Part shown: positions 1 to 8,198 of the stretch, one piece after another
Layout: every line of letters begins with the position of its first letter
How positions within the stretch are numbered: position 1 is the stretch's first letter
Notes under the pieces: model-generated
The model's database searches: none
What the model saw: only the letters and a program-made list of their open reading frames with translations
Told to the model about the DNA's origin: nothing
Program-made: the position numbers and the translations under genes
NCBI GenBank assembly: GCA_050701115.1
Contig: JBOHER010000444.1
Coordinates: 1 to 39,104, forward strand
DNA from: JBOHER01 sp050701115
GTDB lineage: Bacteria; Actinomycetota; Actinomycetes; Mycobacteriales; Pseudonocardiaceae
DNA: 39,104 nucleotides
Reading direction: 5' to 3'

Positions 1-138
1 ACCCGCTCCGGCAAAATCATGCGCCGCCTGCTCCGCGACATCGCCGAGAACCGCGCCATCGGCGACGTCACCACCCTCGCCGACTCCTCGGTCATGGACC
101 TCATCTCCACCGGCCTGCGGTCCGGCAGCGTGCGCTAG
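1..138 (+). CDS. acs: Acetyl-CoA synthetase, C-terminal fragment (cut by window edge)
   Basis: The first 45 codons read in frame 1 end at TAG 136-138. They begin TRSGKIMRRLLRDIAEN and continue through DVTTLADSSVMDLI, the conserved C-terminal domain of AMP-forming acetyl-CoA synthetase, which makes acetyl-CoA from acetate, ATP and CoA in the cytoplasm. The Lys in SGKIMRR is the family's catalytic lysine, the one controlled by reversible acetylation in characterised Acs enzymes. Everything upstream is outside the window, so length and start cannot be judged. A hairpin at 150-178 follows the stop and separates it from the next operon. Confidence 0.9.
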   Translation, partial: TRSGKIMRRLLRDIAENRAIGDVTTLADSSVMDLISTGLRSGSVR

Positions 139-149
139 GGCAGGGCCTT

Positions 150-178
150 GCGCCTTCGTGGCCTCACGCACGAGGCGC
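150..178 (+). terminator. Putative terminator hairpin after acs
   Basis: An 11-nt arm at 150-160 pairs with a 10-nt arm at 169-178 with one bulged base, around an 8-nt loop, starting 12 nt after the acs stop. There is no U-tract, which is common for actinobacterial hairpin terminators. It covers the upstream possible TTG start (148) of the next gene, which favours the later GTG at 205. Confidence 0.45.
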
Positions 179-204
179 GCCCTACTGCGGCTAACCTCGA
201 CGGT

Positions 205-1098
205 GTGACGCGCGCAATACAGGAGCCCAGTTCTGCGGCGGGACTGGCCGAGACCCTGCAGGGCACCGGCTATCTCGCCGACGCCGGGGTGGCCACGGCG
301 GCGTTCCTCGCGATCCGGATGGGCCGCCCCCTGCTGTGCGAAGGCGAGCCGGGCACCGGTAAGACCTCGCTGGCCGCCGGGCTGGCCGAAGGCCTCGGGC
401 TGCCGCTGATCCGGCTGCAATGCCACGAGGGCATCGACGCCTCCCAGGCGCTCTACGAGTGGGACTTCCCGCGTCAGCTGCTGCACCTGCGCGCATTAGA
501 GGCGGCGGGCGACGGGGCACTGGATCCCGATGTAGCGGAGCGTTCCCTGTACACCAGGCGGTTCCTGCTCGCCCGCCCCCTGCTGCGCGCGCTGACCGAT
601 GCGCCGTGCGTGCTGCTGGTCGACGAGATCGACCGGGCCGATGACGAGTTCGAGGCCTTCCTGCTGCAACTGCTGGACGAGAACGCGGTCAGCATCCCCG
701 AACTCGGTGAGGTCCGCGCCGAGACGCCGCCGATCGTGCTGCTGACCTCCAACCGCACCCGGGAGTTGCACGACGCGCTCAAACGCCGCTGTCTGTACCA
801 CTGGCTTGAGCACCCCGACCTGGCCCGCGAAGTGGCCATCCTGCGCCGCCGGATCCCCGGCATCTCCGAGCGGCTTGCCGAGCAGGTGGCCGAGGCGGTG
901 CACCGACTGCGCGAACTTGACCTGCTCAAACCGCCGGGAGTGGCCGAGTCGCTCGACTGGGCTCGCGCCCTGCAGACGCTGCAGCGCACCGAGTTGGACG
1001 CCGACTCCGCCGGGGACACGCTCGGCGCGGTGCTGAAGTACCGGGAGGACGCCGACCGGGTGCGGGCGGCGGGGTTGTCCACCCTCCTGGCGGGTTAG
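205..1098 (+). CDS. MoxR-type AAA+ ATPase of the Mo-hydroxylase operon (CoxD-like)
   Basis: A 297-residue AAA+ ATPase. Walker A is GEPGTGKT at about residues 47-54 and Walker B is VLLVDEIDRAD near residue 140; the TSNRTREL segment is the sensor-1 region. MoxR/CoxD proteins act with a VWA partner as a chaperone that matures the Mo-Cu or Mo active site of CO-dehydrogenase-family enzymes. The gene is 2 nt from the VWA gene and leads the operon. I chose GTG 205 rather than TTG 148 because a hairpin covers 150-178 and a -10-like TAACCT at 192-197 predicts transcription starting at about 204, making the mRNA leaderless. The family call is firm; the partner enzyme is inferred from position. Confidence 0.88.
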   Translation: MTRAIQEPSSAAGLAETLQGTGYLADAGVATAAFLAIRMGRPLLCEGEPGTGKTSLAAGLAEGLGLPLIRLQCHEGIDASQALYEWDFPRQLLHLRALEAAGDGALDPDVAERSLYTRRFLLARPLLRALTDAPCVLLVDEIDRADDEFEAFLLQLLDENAVSIPELGEVRAETPPIVLLTSNRTRELHDALKRRCLYHWLEHPDLAREVAILRRRIPGISERLAEQVAEAVHRLRELDLLKPPGVAESLDWARALQTLQRTELDADSAGDTLGAVLKYREDADRVRAAGLSTLLAG

Positions 1099-1100
1099 CC

Positions 1101-2216
1101 ATGGTGCTCGTCGGGCTGGTCGCCTTCACCAGTGCGCTCGCCGCCGAAGGGCTGCGCATCGGCGCCGACCGGACGGCCGCGTTCCTGGCGGCAGTCGAGC
1201 AGATCGACCTCGCCGATGTGGACCAGATGTACTGGGCGGGCCGGGTGACGTTGTGCGCCGAGCCGGACGAAATCGACCACTACAACAAGGTGTTCGCCGA
1301 CTGGTTCGGAGCAACCGCCACCCGCACGCAGCATGCTGTCCCACGACGACGGCAGCCCCGCATCGCGACCCTGACCCCGACCGGCCAGGAACCGGGGGAG
1401 GGTGACGCCAAGGCCCAGGCCATGCGGGTCGGAGCCAGCGACACCGAAGTGTTGCGCAGCAAGGACATCGGTGACCTGGGCGCTGCCGAACGGGAGCACC
1501 TTCGACAGATCCTGGCGTTGCTGCGCCCCGACCCGCCGATGCGCCGATCACTGCGGCTGCGCCCGGCCCGGCGTGGCGGTCTGGACCCGCACCGCACGGT
1601 GCGCGCGATGTTGACCTCGGGGGGCGAACCGATGCGGCTGGCCCACCGTGGCCACGGCAAGCGCCCACGCAAAGTCGTGCTGCTGGTGGACGTCTCCGGT
1701 TCGATGACCCCATATGCCGATGCGCTGTTGCGGTTCGCGCACGCCGTGGTTCGCCGTACGCCGGGCTCGGTGGAGGCGTTCACCCTCGGTACCCGGCTGA
1801 CCAGGGTGTCCCGGCAGCTCCGCGAGCGTGACCCGGAGCGCGCCCTCGCCGCGGCGGCGCGCGCGGTACCGGATTTCGCGGGTGGCACCCGGCTGGGGGA
1901 GACCCTGCGCGCCTTCCTCGACCGGTGGGGTCAGCGCGGCGCCGCCCGCCAGGCGGTGGTGGTGCTGTTCTCCGACGGCTGGGAGCGCGGGGATCCCACA
2001 CTGCTCGGTGCGCAGGTCGAACGGTTGCGCAGGCTCGCACATGCCGTCTTCTGGGTGAACCCGCACGCGGGCCGGGCCGGCTACGCGCCGGTGCAGTCGG
2101 GTATCGCGGTCGCGCTGCCGCACCTGGACAAGCTACTCGCGGGTCACAGCCTCACCACGCTGGAGGAGTTGCTCACCGCTATGCGTGCGGCCCGGCGGCG
2201 ACTGATCTTTCGGTAG
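1101..2216 (+). CDS. coxE: VWA-domain protein, CoxE family
   Basis: A 371-residue CoxE-type von Willebrand factor A protein. The C-terminal half has a metal-ion-dependent adhesion site: DVSGSM at 197-202, the GGT of PDFAGGTRLGE, and LFSDGWERGD. The N-terminal half is helical and ends in a basic linker. CoxE proteins pair with MoxR ATPases to assemble or activate molybdenum hydroxylases and can be peripherally membrane-associated. It starts 2 nt after the ATPase stop, so the two are probably translationally coupled. The 147-nt gap before coxS, holding a small palindrome, suggests that the structural genes may have an additional promoter. Confidence 0.85.
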   Translation: MVLVGLVAFTSALAAEGLRIGADRTAAFLAAVEQIDLADVDQMYWAGRVTLCAEPDEIDHYNKVFADWFGATATRTQHAVPRRRQPRIATLTPTGQEPGEGDAKAQAMRVGASDTEVLRSKDIGDLGAAEREHLRQILALLRPDPPMRRSLRLRPARRGGLDPHRTVRAMLTSGGEPMRLAHRGHGKRPRKVVLLVDVSGSMTPYADALLRFAHAVVRRTPGSVEAFTLGTRLTRVSRQLRERDPERALAAAARAVPDFAGGTRLGETLRAFLDRWGQRGAARQAVVVLFSDGWERGDPTLLGAQVERLRRLAHAVFWVNPHAGRAGYAPVQSGIAVALPHLDKLLAGHSLTTLEELLTAMRAARRRLIFR

Positions 2217-2270
2217 AACTTTCGCCGATAGGGGTTGTCGTCGCAAGGTCAGAACGGGGATGCTCGAGTA

Positions 2271-2284
2271 GTGACCCCGGTCAC
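2271..2284. promoter_or_regulatory. Small palindrome upstream of coxS (possible operator)
   Basis: GTGACC-CC-GGTCAC is a perfect inverted repeat with 6-nt arms, 80 nt upstream of the coxS start, in the only sizeable gap between the maturation genes and the structural genes. The spacing suits a dimeric regulator. No cognate regulator is encoded nearby, so the role is inferred only. Confidence 0.3.
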
Positions 2285-2363
2285 GTTCGGCGTGTCCGGG
2301 TCCGTTCCCGACGAGTCTCGCGACGGCCCGCCGGGTGCTGCCATCCGAGGAGTTGGAGGCCCC

Positions 2364-2906
2364 ATGCGCATCACCGTCTCTGTTGATGGAAACCAATACA
2401 CCGACGACGTCGAGCCACGCATGTTGCTCGTGCACTACCTGCGCGAACGGCTCGGCAAGGTCGGGACCGTGGTCGGCTGCGACACCAGCAACTGTGGTGC
2501 CTGCACGGTGCACCTCGACGGCCACAGTGTGAAGTCCTGCTCGGTGCTCGCGGTACAGGCCGACGGGTGCGAGATCACCACCATTGAAGGGCTGGCCCGC
2601 GACGGCAGGCTGCACCCGGTGCAGCAGGCCTTCCACGACAACCACGCACTGCAGTGCGGATTCTGCACGCCTGGGATGATCATGCAGGCGATCGACCTGC
2701 TTGCGGACAACCCCGATCCGGACGAGGACGCCGTACGCCACGGTCTCGAAGGCAACCTGTGCCGGTGCACCGGTTACCAGAACATCGTTCGCGCCGTGCG
2801 GGACGCGGCGCACAAGATGCGGCCAGGCGCCGGTCCAGAAGCCGAGCGCGTTGCCGATGATTCCAAGTCGATGGGCGGAGCGCGAGCGGAGGTGCGCCGG
2901 TCATGA
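2364..2906 (+). CDS. coxS: Molybdenum hydroxylase small subunit, two [2Fe-2S] clusters
   Basis: A 180-residue iron-sulfur subunit of the xanthine oxidase/CO dehydrogenase family. The plant-ferredoxin-type N-terminal cluster is ligated by Cys39, 44, 47 and 59 (CDTSNCGAC). The C-terminal cluster uses Cys98, 101, 133 and 135 (QCGFC and LCRC). It passes electrons from the Mo centre in CoxL to FAD in CoxM. ATG 2364 follows a GGAG-rich Shine-Dalgarno and gives the normal family N-terminus (MRITVSVDG); the open frame upstream is not conserved. A charged tail of about 35 residues extends beyond the usual end. The stop overlaps the coxL start as ATGA. Confidence 0.95.
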   Translation: MRITVSVDGNQYTDDVEPRMLLVHYLRERLGKVGTVVGCDTSNCGACTVHLDGHSVKSCSVLAVQADGCEITTIEGLARDGRLHPVQQAFHDNHALQCGFCTPGMIMQAIDLLADNPDPDEDAVRHGLEGNLCRCTGYQNIVRAVRDAAHKMRPGAGPEAERVADDSKSMGGARAEVRRS

Positions 2907-5356
2907 CAGCCACCGCAGAACCTGGAGTGGGCGGAGAAATCGGCCGCTCCCGGCTACGCAAGGAAGACGCCCGACTGATCACCGGGCGCACCAGATGGAC
3001 CGACAACATCAGCCTGCCGGGGATGCTGCACATGGCGATCCTGCGCAGCCCGATGGCGCACGCCAGGATCACCAACCTGGACACCTCGGCTGCTCGCGGT
3101 ATGCCCGGAGTGCTTGCCGTGATCACCGGTGCCGACCTGGCCGATGAGCAGGGCAGCCTGCCGTGTGCCTGGCCGATCACCGAGGACATGAAGGCGCCGA
3201 ACGCGCCTTCGCTCGCGGTGGAAGTGGTGAACTTCGCCGGTGAGGCCGTCGCCTGCGTGGTGGCGCGCTCCTCGGCCGAGGCCCAGGACGCACTGGAGTC
3301 CCTCGACGTCGACTACCAAGAGCTGCCGGTCGTGCTCGACATGGCGGCCGCAGTGGCGGACGGGGCCGATCTGGTGCATCCCGATCTGGGCACCAATGCC
3401 AGTGCCACCTGGGTGTTCGACTCCGGCGAGGCAGGTAGTGGCGGCGACGTGCAGCAGGCCATCGCGGATGCGGAGGTCGTGCTCGAGCGTACGTTCCGGC
3501 AGCAGCGTCTGATCCCGGCGTTCATGGAGCCGCGCTCGGTTGTCGTCGATCCCACCGGTGAGCAGACCATCATGTGGTCGGCCACCCAGGTGCCGCACAT
3601 CCTGCGACTGATGCTGGCCATGACGCTCGGCGTACCGGAGCACAAGATCCGGGTGATCGCGCCGGATGTCGGCGGTGGGTTCGGCGGCAAGCTGCAGGTG
3701 ACTCCCGAAGAGGTCATGACCTTCCTGATCGCGCGCAAGCTGGGCAAGCCGGTGAAGTACACCGAGTCCCGGTCGGAGTCGCTGGTGTCGGCGCATCATG
3801 GCCGCGACCAGATCCAGAAGCTCACCATCGCCGCGCGGCGGGACGGCACCGTCACCGGGCTCAAGGTCGAACTGCTCGCCGACATGGGCGCCTACCTGCG
3901 CCTGGTCACGTCGGGTGTGCCGATCCTGGGCGCGTTCATGTACAACGCGATCTACAAGATCCCGGCGTATCACTTCTCCTGCACCAATGTGTTCACCAAC
4001 AAGACGCCCACCGACGCCTACCGGGGCGCGGGCAGGCCGGAGGCCACGTTCGCCATCGAGCGGATGATGGACGAGCTGGCCGCCGAGTTGGGCATGGATC
4101 CGATGGAGGTACGCGAGAAGAACTGGATCAAACACGAGGAATTCCCGTACACCACGGTGTCCACGCTGGTCTACGACTCCGGCAACTACGAGGCGGCCAC
4201 CGCCAAGGCCAAGGAGCTGTTCGACTACGCGGGGCTGCGCCGTGAGCAGGCGGAACGGCGCGAGCGCGGGGACACCGTGCAGTTGGGCATCGGCATCTCG
4301 ACGTTCACCGAGATGTGCGGGTTGGCCCCGTCCCGGGTGCTGGGTTCGCTGTCTTACGGAGCGGGCGGCTGGGAGCACGGTGCGATCCGGATGCTGCCCA
4401 CCGGCAAGGTCGAGGTGATCACCGGTTCGTCCCCGCACGGCCAGGGGCACGAGACGGCGTGGAGCCAGATCGTCGCCGACCGGCTGGGCGTGCCGTTCGA
4501 GGACGTCGAGGTTCTCCACGGCGACACCCAGACCTCGCACAAGGGCCTGGACACCTATGGTTCGCGTTCGCTGACGGTGGGCGCGATGGCGGTGGTGATG
4601 GCCGCCGACAAGGTGATCGAGAAGGCGCGGCCGATCGCGGCGCACATGATGGAGTGCTCGGCCGACGACCTCGAGTTCACCGCAGGCAAGTTCAGCGTGC
4701 GTGGCACCGACAAGTCGACCGGTATCGCCGATGTCGCGCTCGCGGTGTTCGCCGCGCATGATCTGCCCGATGGGGTGGAGCCCTCGCTGGACTCCGAGGC
4801 GACCTTCGATCCGGAGAACTTCTCCTTCCCGCACGGTACGCACCTGTGCGCGACCGAGGTGGACACCGAGACGGGTCGGGTGCGGCTGCGCTCCTACGTC
4901 TGTGTCGACGACATCGGCAAGGTGATCAACCCGATGATCGTGGAAGGGCAGGTACACGGTGGCCTGGTGCAGGGCATCGCGCAGGCGCTGTTCGAGGAAG
5001 CGGTGCACGACGAGTCGGGCACGCTGACCACCGGCACACTGGCCGACTACCTGGTGCCCTCTGCGGCCGACCTGCCGTCGTTTGTCACCGACCGCACCGA
5101 GACCCCGGCGACCACGAATGCGTTGGGTGTCAAGGGTGTCGGTGAGGCGGGCACCATCGCGTCCACCCCTGCGGTGGTCAACGCGATCGTGGACGCGGTG
5201 CGGCACCTGGGCGTGAACGACATCCAGATGCCGTGCACCCCGATGCGGGTGTGGCAGGCGATTCATGGCGGCTCGCAGGCCGCGGCAGGCCCTGGCGGCG
5301 CTGAAGCAGGCGGCGGGCTGGGTTCGATCGACGCATCTCAGGGAGGCCAGCAATGA
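2903..5356 (+). CDS. coxL: Molybdenum hydroxylase large subunit, form II CoxL-like
   Basis: An 817-residue catalytic subunit carrying the molybdopterin cytosine dinucleotide cofactor. The active-site loop reads AYRGAGR at 372-378. Form I CO dehydrogenases have AYxCSFR, with a copper-binding Cys, at this position; here that Cys is absent. The GGGFGGK pterin-binding segment is near residue 255, and the catalytic Glu is Glu748 in GVGEAG. The S-L-M gene order also matches form II clusters. The true substrate is unknown; family precedent includes aldehydes, purines and other heteroaromatics. ATG 2903 overlaps the coxS stop and the end overlaps the coxM start, so translation is coupled. The sequence looks intact. 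Confidence 0.93.
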   Translation: MTATAEPGVGGEIGRSRLRKEDARLITGRTRWTDNISLPGMLHMAILRSPMAHARITNLDTSAARGMPGVLAVITGADLADEQGSLPCAWPITEDMKAPNAPSLAVEVVNFAGEAVACVVARSSAEAQDALESLDVDYQELPVVLDMAAAVADGADLVHPDLGTNASATWVFDSGEAGSGGDVQQAIADAEVVLERTFRQQRLIPAFMEPRSVVVDPTGEQTIMWSATQVPHILRLMLAMTLGVPEHKIRVIAPDVGGGFGGKLQVTPEEVMTFLIARKLGKPVKYTESRSESLVSAHHGRDQIQKLTIAARRDGTVTGLKVELLADMGAYLRLVTSGVPILGAFMYNAIYKIPAYHFSCTNVFTNKTPTDAYRGAGRPEATFAIERMMDELAAELGMDPMEVREKNWIKHEEFPYTTVSTLVYDSGNYEAATAKAKELFDYAGLRREQAERRERGDTVQLGIGISTFTEMCGLAPSRVLGSLSYGAGGWEHGAIRMLPTGKVEVITGSSPHGQGHETAWSQIVADRLGVPFEDVEVLHGDTQTSHKGLDTYGSRSLTVGAMAVVMAADKVIEKARPIAAHMMECSADDLEFTAGKFSVRGTDKSTGIADVALAVFAAHDLPDGVEPSLDSEATFDPENFSFPHGTHLCATEVDTETGRVRLRSYVCVDDIGKVINPMIVEGQVHGGLVQGIAQALFEEAVHDESGTLTTGTLADYLVPSAADLPSFVTDRTETPATTNALGVKGVGEAGTIASTPAVVNAIVDAVRHLGVNDIQMPCTPMRVWQAIHGGSQAAAGPGGAEAGGGLGSIDASQGGQQ

Positions 5357-6207
5357 TCCCGGCGGCATTCGACTATGTTGCACCGTCCACTGTGGACGAT
5401 GCGGTGCGCGAACTGCACGACGCGGGCGAGGACGCGAAGATCATCGCGGGCGGGCAAAGCCTGTTGCCCGTGCTGCGGATGCGGCTGGCCGCACCGTCCA
5501 AGCTGATCGACCTCGGCAAGATCGCCGAACTGCGCGGCGTCCGAGAGGACGGCGACACGCTGGTGATCGGCGCCATGACCACGCACTACGACGTGCAGCG
5601 CGACCCGTTGGTTGCCGAACACGCCCAACTGATCAGGATGGCCACCGACACCGTGGCCGATCCGCAGGTGCGCCATCGGGGCACCTTCGGCGGTTCGATC
5701 GCACACGCCGATCCGGCGGGGGACCTGCTGGCTCCCGTGCTGGCGTTGGACGCCGAAATGGTGGTGGCCGGCATGGACGGGCGGCACACTGTCCCGGCCG
5801 GTGAGTTCTTCGTGGACTACTTCACCACCGCGCTGCGACCTGGCGAACTGCTCATCGAGGTGCGGATGCCCAAGTACACCGGATGGCATGCGCACTACGA
5901 GAAGTTCAATCGGGTGGCCCAGGCCTGGTCGATCGTCGGCGTGGCGGCGGCGGTCAAGGTGGACGGTCACCGGATCGCCGAGGCCAGGATCGGGCTGACC
6001 AACATGGCGTCGGTACCGGTGCGAGCCCGCGGCGTCGAGCAGGCGCTGGTCGGTCAGGAGGCAACGCCGGAGGCGATCAGGGCCGCCGCCGAGCACGCGC
6101 TCGAAGGCACCAGCCCGTCGGCCGACAGCAACGCCGATGTGGCCTACCGCGAGCACCTCGCCAAGGTGCTGACCTCGCGAGCGGTGACTGCCGCCGCGGG
6201 TAGCTGA
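5353..6207 (+). CDS. coxM: Molybdenum hydroxylase medium subunit, FAD-binding
   Basis: A 284-residue FAD subunit of the same enzyme. The two FAD-binding motifs are AGGQS at 32-36 and TFGGS at 111-115, the latter followed by ADPAGDL, both typical of CoxM/CutM proteins. A C-terminal CO_deh_flav_C-like domain follows (about 175-284). It accepts electrons from the [2Fe-2S] subunit and passes them on to an acceptor. The start overlaps the coxL stop (ATGA). It ends only 5 nt before a perfect 26-bp palindrome, which separates it from coxG. Confidence 0.93.
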   Translation: MIPAAFDYVAPSTVDDAVRELHDAGEDAKIIAGGQSLLPVLRMRLAAPSKLIDLGKIAELRGVREDGDTLVIGAMTTHYDVQRDPLVAEHAQLIRMATDTVADPQVRHRGTFGGSIAHADPAGDLLAPVLALDAEMVVAGMDGRHTVPAGEFFVDYFTTALRPGELLIEVRMPKYTGWHAHYEKFNRVAQAWSIVGVAAAVKVDGHRIAEARIGLTNMASVPVRARGVEQALVGQEATPEAIRAAAEHALEGTSPSADSNADVAYREHLAKVLTSRAVTAAAGS

Positions 6208-6212
6208 CGTTA

Positions 6213-6238
6213 GGGGTCATATGTCGACATATGACCCC
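6213..6238. promoter_or_regulatory. Perfect 26-bp palindrome between coxM and coxG
   Basis: Positions 6213-6225 and 6226-6238 are exact reverse complements with no spacer (centre GTCGAC, ends GGGG and CCCC). The A/T-richer core (CATATG on each side) stands out in this GC-rich sequence. As DNA it could bind a symmetric dimeric repressor controlling coxG; as RNA it could form a hairpin that attenuates or protects the upstream coxSLM message. There is no U-tract. I see no other copy in the window. Confidence 0.5.
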
Positions 6239-6264
6239 ACGTCGCCGGACGAAAGGAGGTCGGA

Positions 6265-6882
6265 GTGCGGCTTGATCACGAGTTCTCCGTGGCCGCACCG
6301 GGCGAGGACGTGTGGCAAGCCCTGCTTGACCCCGAAAGGGTGGCGCCGTGCATGCCCGGCGCCACCCTCACCGGGGTGGAGGGCGACACGTTCACGGCAA
6401 CGGTGAAGGTCAAGCTTGGGCCCATTTCCTTGACCTACAAGGGAACCGGCGAGTTCGTGGAGAAGGACGCCGACGCACGGACCTTGCTGATCAAGGCGTC
6501 CGGCAAGGACACCAAGGGTGCGGGGACCGCGTCGGCTACCGTCACCGTCACCCTGACCGAGAAGGATGGGGCCACTCATGGTGCGGTGTCCACCGACCTC
6601 AAGGTCACCGGCAGGCCTGCCCAGTTCGGTCGCGGGCTGATCTCCGAAGTCGGCGGCAAGCTGCTCGGCGAGTTCTCCGACTGCCTGTCCAGCAAGCTCG
6701 CGCCGCCCGATCTCCCCCCGATGGGTGCGGCGGAAACGTCCCACCCGAGGGAAACCGACGCCGAGCCGATCGACCTGATGAACCTCGCAGGCACCCCGAT
6801 GCTCAAGCGTTTGGCCCCGCTCATCGCGGCGGCAGCGGCCCTGCTCGCCGCCATCGCCATCGTGCGTGCACTCCGGAGGTAA
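6265..6882 (+). CDS. coxG: CoxG-family SRPBCC protein with C-terminal membrane anchor
   Basis: A 205-residue protein. Residues 1 to about 145 form the CoxG/SRPBCC fold (LDPERVAPCMPGATL is the characteristic segment); a linker rich in Pro and acidic residues follows; residues about 180-202 are a hydrophobic segment ending in RALRR. In Oligotropha CoxG is involved in anchoring CO dehydrogenase to the inner face of the membrane, and a similar anchor to the respiratory chain is likely here. GTG 6265 follows the strong Shine-Dalgarno GAAAGGAGG. It sits 57 nt after coxM with the palindrome between them. The last codons overlap the probable glycine riboswitch of gcvT. Confidence 0.88.
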   Translation: MRLDHEFSVAAPGEDVWQALLDPERVAPCMPGATLTGVEGDTFTATVKVKLGPISLTYKGTGEFVEKDADARTLLIKASGKDTKGAGTASATVTVTLTEKDGATHGAVSTDLKVTGRPAQFGRGLISEVGGKLLGEFSDCLSSKLAPPDLPPMGAAETSHPRETDAEPIDLMNLAGTPMLKRLAPLIAAAAALLAAIAIVRALRR

Positions 6883-6994
6883 GCCGTTCACCCCGGGCCC
6901 CTCGTGCACGACCCGCACCGCAGGGACAGGGCAGCAGGCGAAGCTCTCAGGTTCATGCCAGAGGGGGAGTTCCGGTCCGACCCGAGGAGCTCCC
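6871..6994 (+). ncRNA. Probable glycine riboswitch (single aptamer plus hairpin) upstream of gcvT
   Basis: Segments resemble the glycine aptamer consensus in order: CTCCGGAGG at 6871 (P1), GCACCGCAGGGACA (the conserved core usually written CACCAAAGGGGACG or GCCGAAGGAGCAA), then GAAGCTCTCAGG and GCCAGAGGGGGAG closing P1. A 9-bp hairpin (6965-6973 with 6986-6994, one G-U pair) follows and could be the expression platform. Glycine riboswitches commonly precede gcvT. Only one aptamer is visible, and it begins inside the last codons of coxG. I matched it by eye without a covariance model, so the exact ends are approximate. Confidence 0.55.
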
Positions 6995-7063
6995 TATGTG
7001 CATACTCGCAGTTCCACTCCTGACCCTGCCTGGCTCCATGCTGCCTTTCTGAGGAGACCCGCC

Positions 7064-8161
7064 GTGAGTACCCCATCCCCGTTGCACGAGGTGCACAGCG
7101 CGCTGGGCGCATCGTTCACCGACTTCGCAGGCTGGAGCATGCCGGTCCGCTACGGCAGCGAACTGGCCGAGCACCGCGCGGTGCGGGAAGAAGCAGGCCT
7201 GTTCGACCTGTCCCATATGGCCGAGATCGAGATCGAAGGCCCCGAGGCGGCCAAGGCGCTCGACTACGCGCTGGTGGGAGATCTGTCCTCGGTAGCCATC
7301 GGCCGGGCGCGCTACACGATGCTGTGCGCCTCCGACGGCGGGGTGCTCGACGACCTCGTGGTGTACCGGCTTGATCAGGAGCGCTATCTGGTGGTCGCCA
7401 ACGCGGCCAACACCGAGGTCGCCGCCACCCAGTTGACCGAGCGTGCCGCGGGTTTCGCCGCCAAGGTCGTCAACCGTTCCACCGAGTTCGCGCTGATCGC
7501 GGTACAGGGTCCGCGCTCCGCCGGCATCGTGCGCGCGATCAGCGACGCCGACCTGGACTCGCTGAAGTACTACGCCTGTATGCCCGCCACCGCCGCTGGG
7601 ATCGATTTGCTGCTCGCCCGCACCGGCTACACCGGCGAGGACGGGTTCGAGCTGTACTGCACGCCGGAGCAGGCGCCCCAGGTGTGGCGCGCACTGACCG
7701 ACGCGGGCGAATCGCACGGCCTGGTGCCTGCCGGTTTGGCCTGCCGGGACACACTCCGGCTGGAAGCCGGGATGCCGCTCTACGGCCACGAGTTGAGCTC
7801 CGAACGAACGCCGTTCGAGGCAGGCCTCGGCCGGGTCGTGAAGTTCGACAAGGACGGCGACTTCGTCGGGCGGGAGGCCCTCGCGGCACGCAAGGAGGCC
7901 GGCCCCGGGCGGGTGCTCGTGGGGCTGGCCGGCGAGGGTCGCCGGGCTCCCCGTGCGGGATACCCGGTGCTCGGTCCGGACGGCGAACGCCCGATCGGCG
8001 AGGTCACCAGCGGCGCGCTGTCCCCGACGCTTGGACACCCGGTGGCCATGGCGTACGTTCCTGCCGAGCACAGCGAACCCGGCACGTCCCTGTTCGTTGA
8101 TGTGCGCGGCAAGACCGTCCCCGTCGAGGTCGTCGCGCTCCCGTTCTACCGGCGTTCCTGA
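7064..8161 (+). CDS. gcvT: Glycine cleavage system T protein (aminomethyltransferase)
   Basis: A 365-residue tetrahydrofolate-dependent aminomethyltransferase that takes the aminomethyl group from lipoylated GcvH and yields methylene-THF and ammonia. Family landmarks are DFAGWSMPVRYG at the start, the GLFDLSHM segment, the active-site region MLCASDGGVLDDLVVY, RTGYTGEDGFELY, and the C-terminal GEVTSGALSPTL. GTG 7064 is preceded by GAGGAG at 7051-7056, and the product starts like other actinobacterial GcvT proteins; upstream codons in this frame overlap the riboswitch and are not coding. gcvH follows 37 nt later. No gcvP is in the window. Confidence 0.95.
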   Translation: MSTPSPLHEVHSALGASFTDFAGWSMPVRYGSELAEHRAVREEAGLFDLSHMAEIEIEGPEAAKALDYALVGDLSSVAIGRARYTMLCASDGGVLDDLVVYRLDQERYLVVANAANTEVAATQLTERAAGFAAKVVNRSTEFALIAVQGPRSAGIVRAISDADLDSLKYYACMPATAAGIDLLLARTGYTGEDGFELYCTPEQAPQVWRALTDAGESHGLVPAGLACRDTLRLEAGMPLYGHELSSERTPFEAGLGRVVKFDKDGDFVGREALAARKEAGPGRVLVGLAGEGRRAPRAGYPVLGPDGERPIGEVTSGALSPTLGHPVAMAYVPAEHSEPGTSLFVDVRGKTVPVEVVALPFYRRS

Positions 8162-8198
8162 CAACGCCCTCCCCAGGATGGAAAGGCCTGAAGATCCG

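Noticed and set aside
2290..2310. GGCGTGTCCGGGTCCG before coxS as another copy of the 21-bp repeat
   Set aside because: Only about 10 nt agree with the repeat core and there is no second unit; it is not distinguishable from chance.
2903..5356. Annotation as true aerobic CO dehydrogenase large subunit
   Set aside because: The active-site loop lacks the Cys of AYxCSFR; the AYRGAGR loop places it in form II.
2954..5383. A long minus-strand open frame (about 800 codons) opposite coxL
   Set aside because: It is the mirror of strong GC-codon bias in coxL; its translation is His/Arg/Asp-rich without domains, and coxL is unambiguous.
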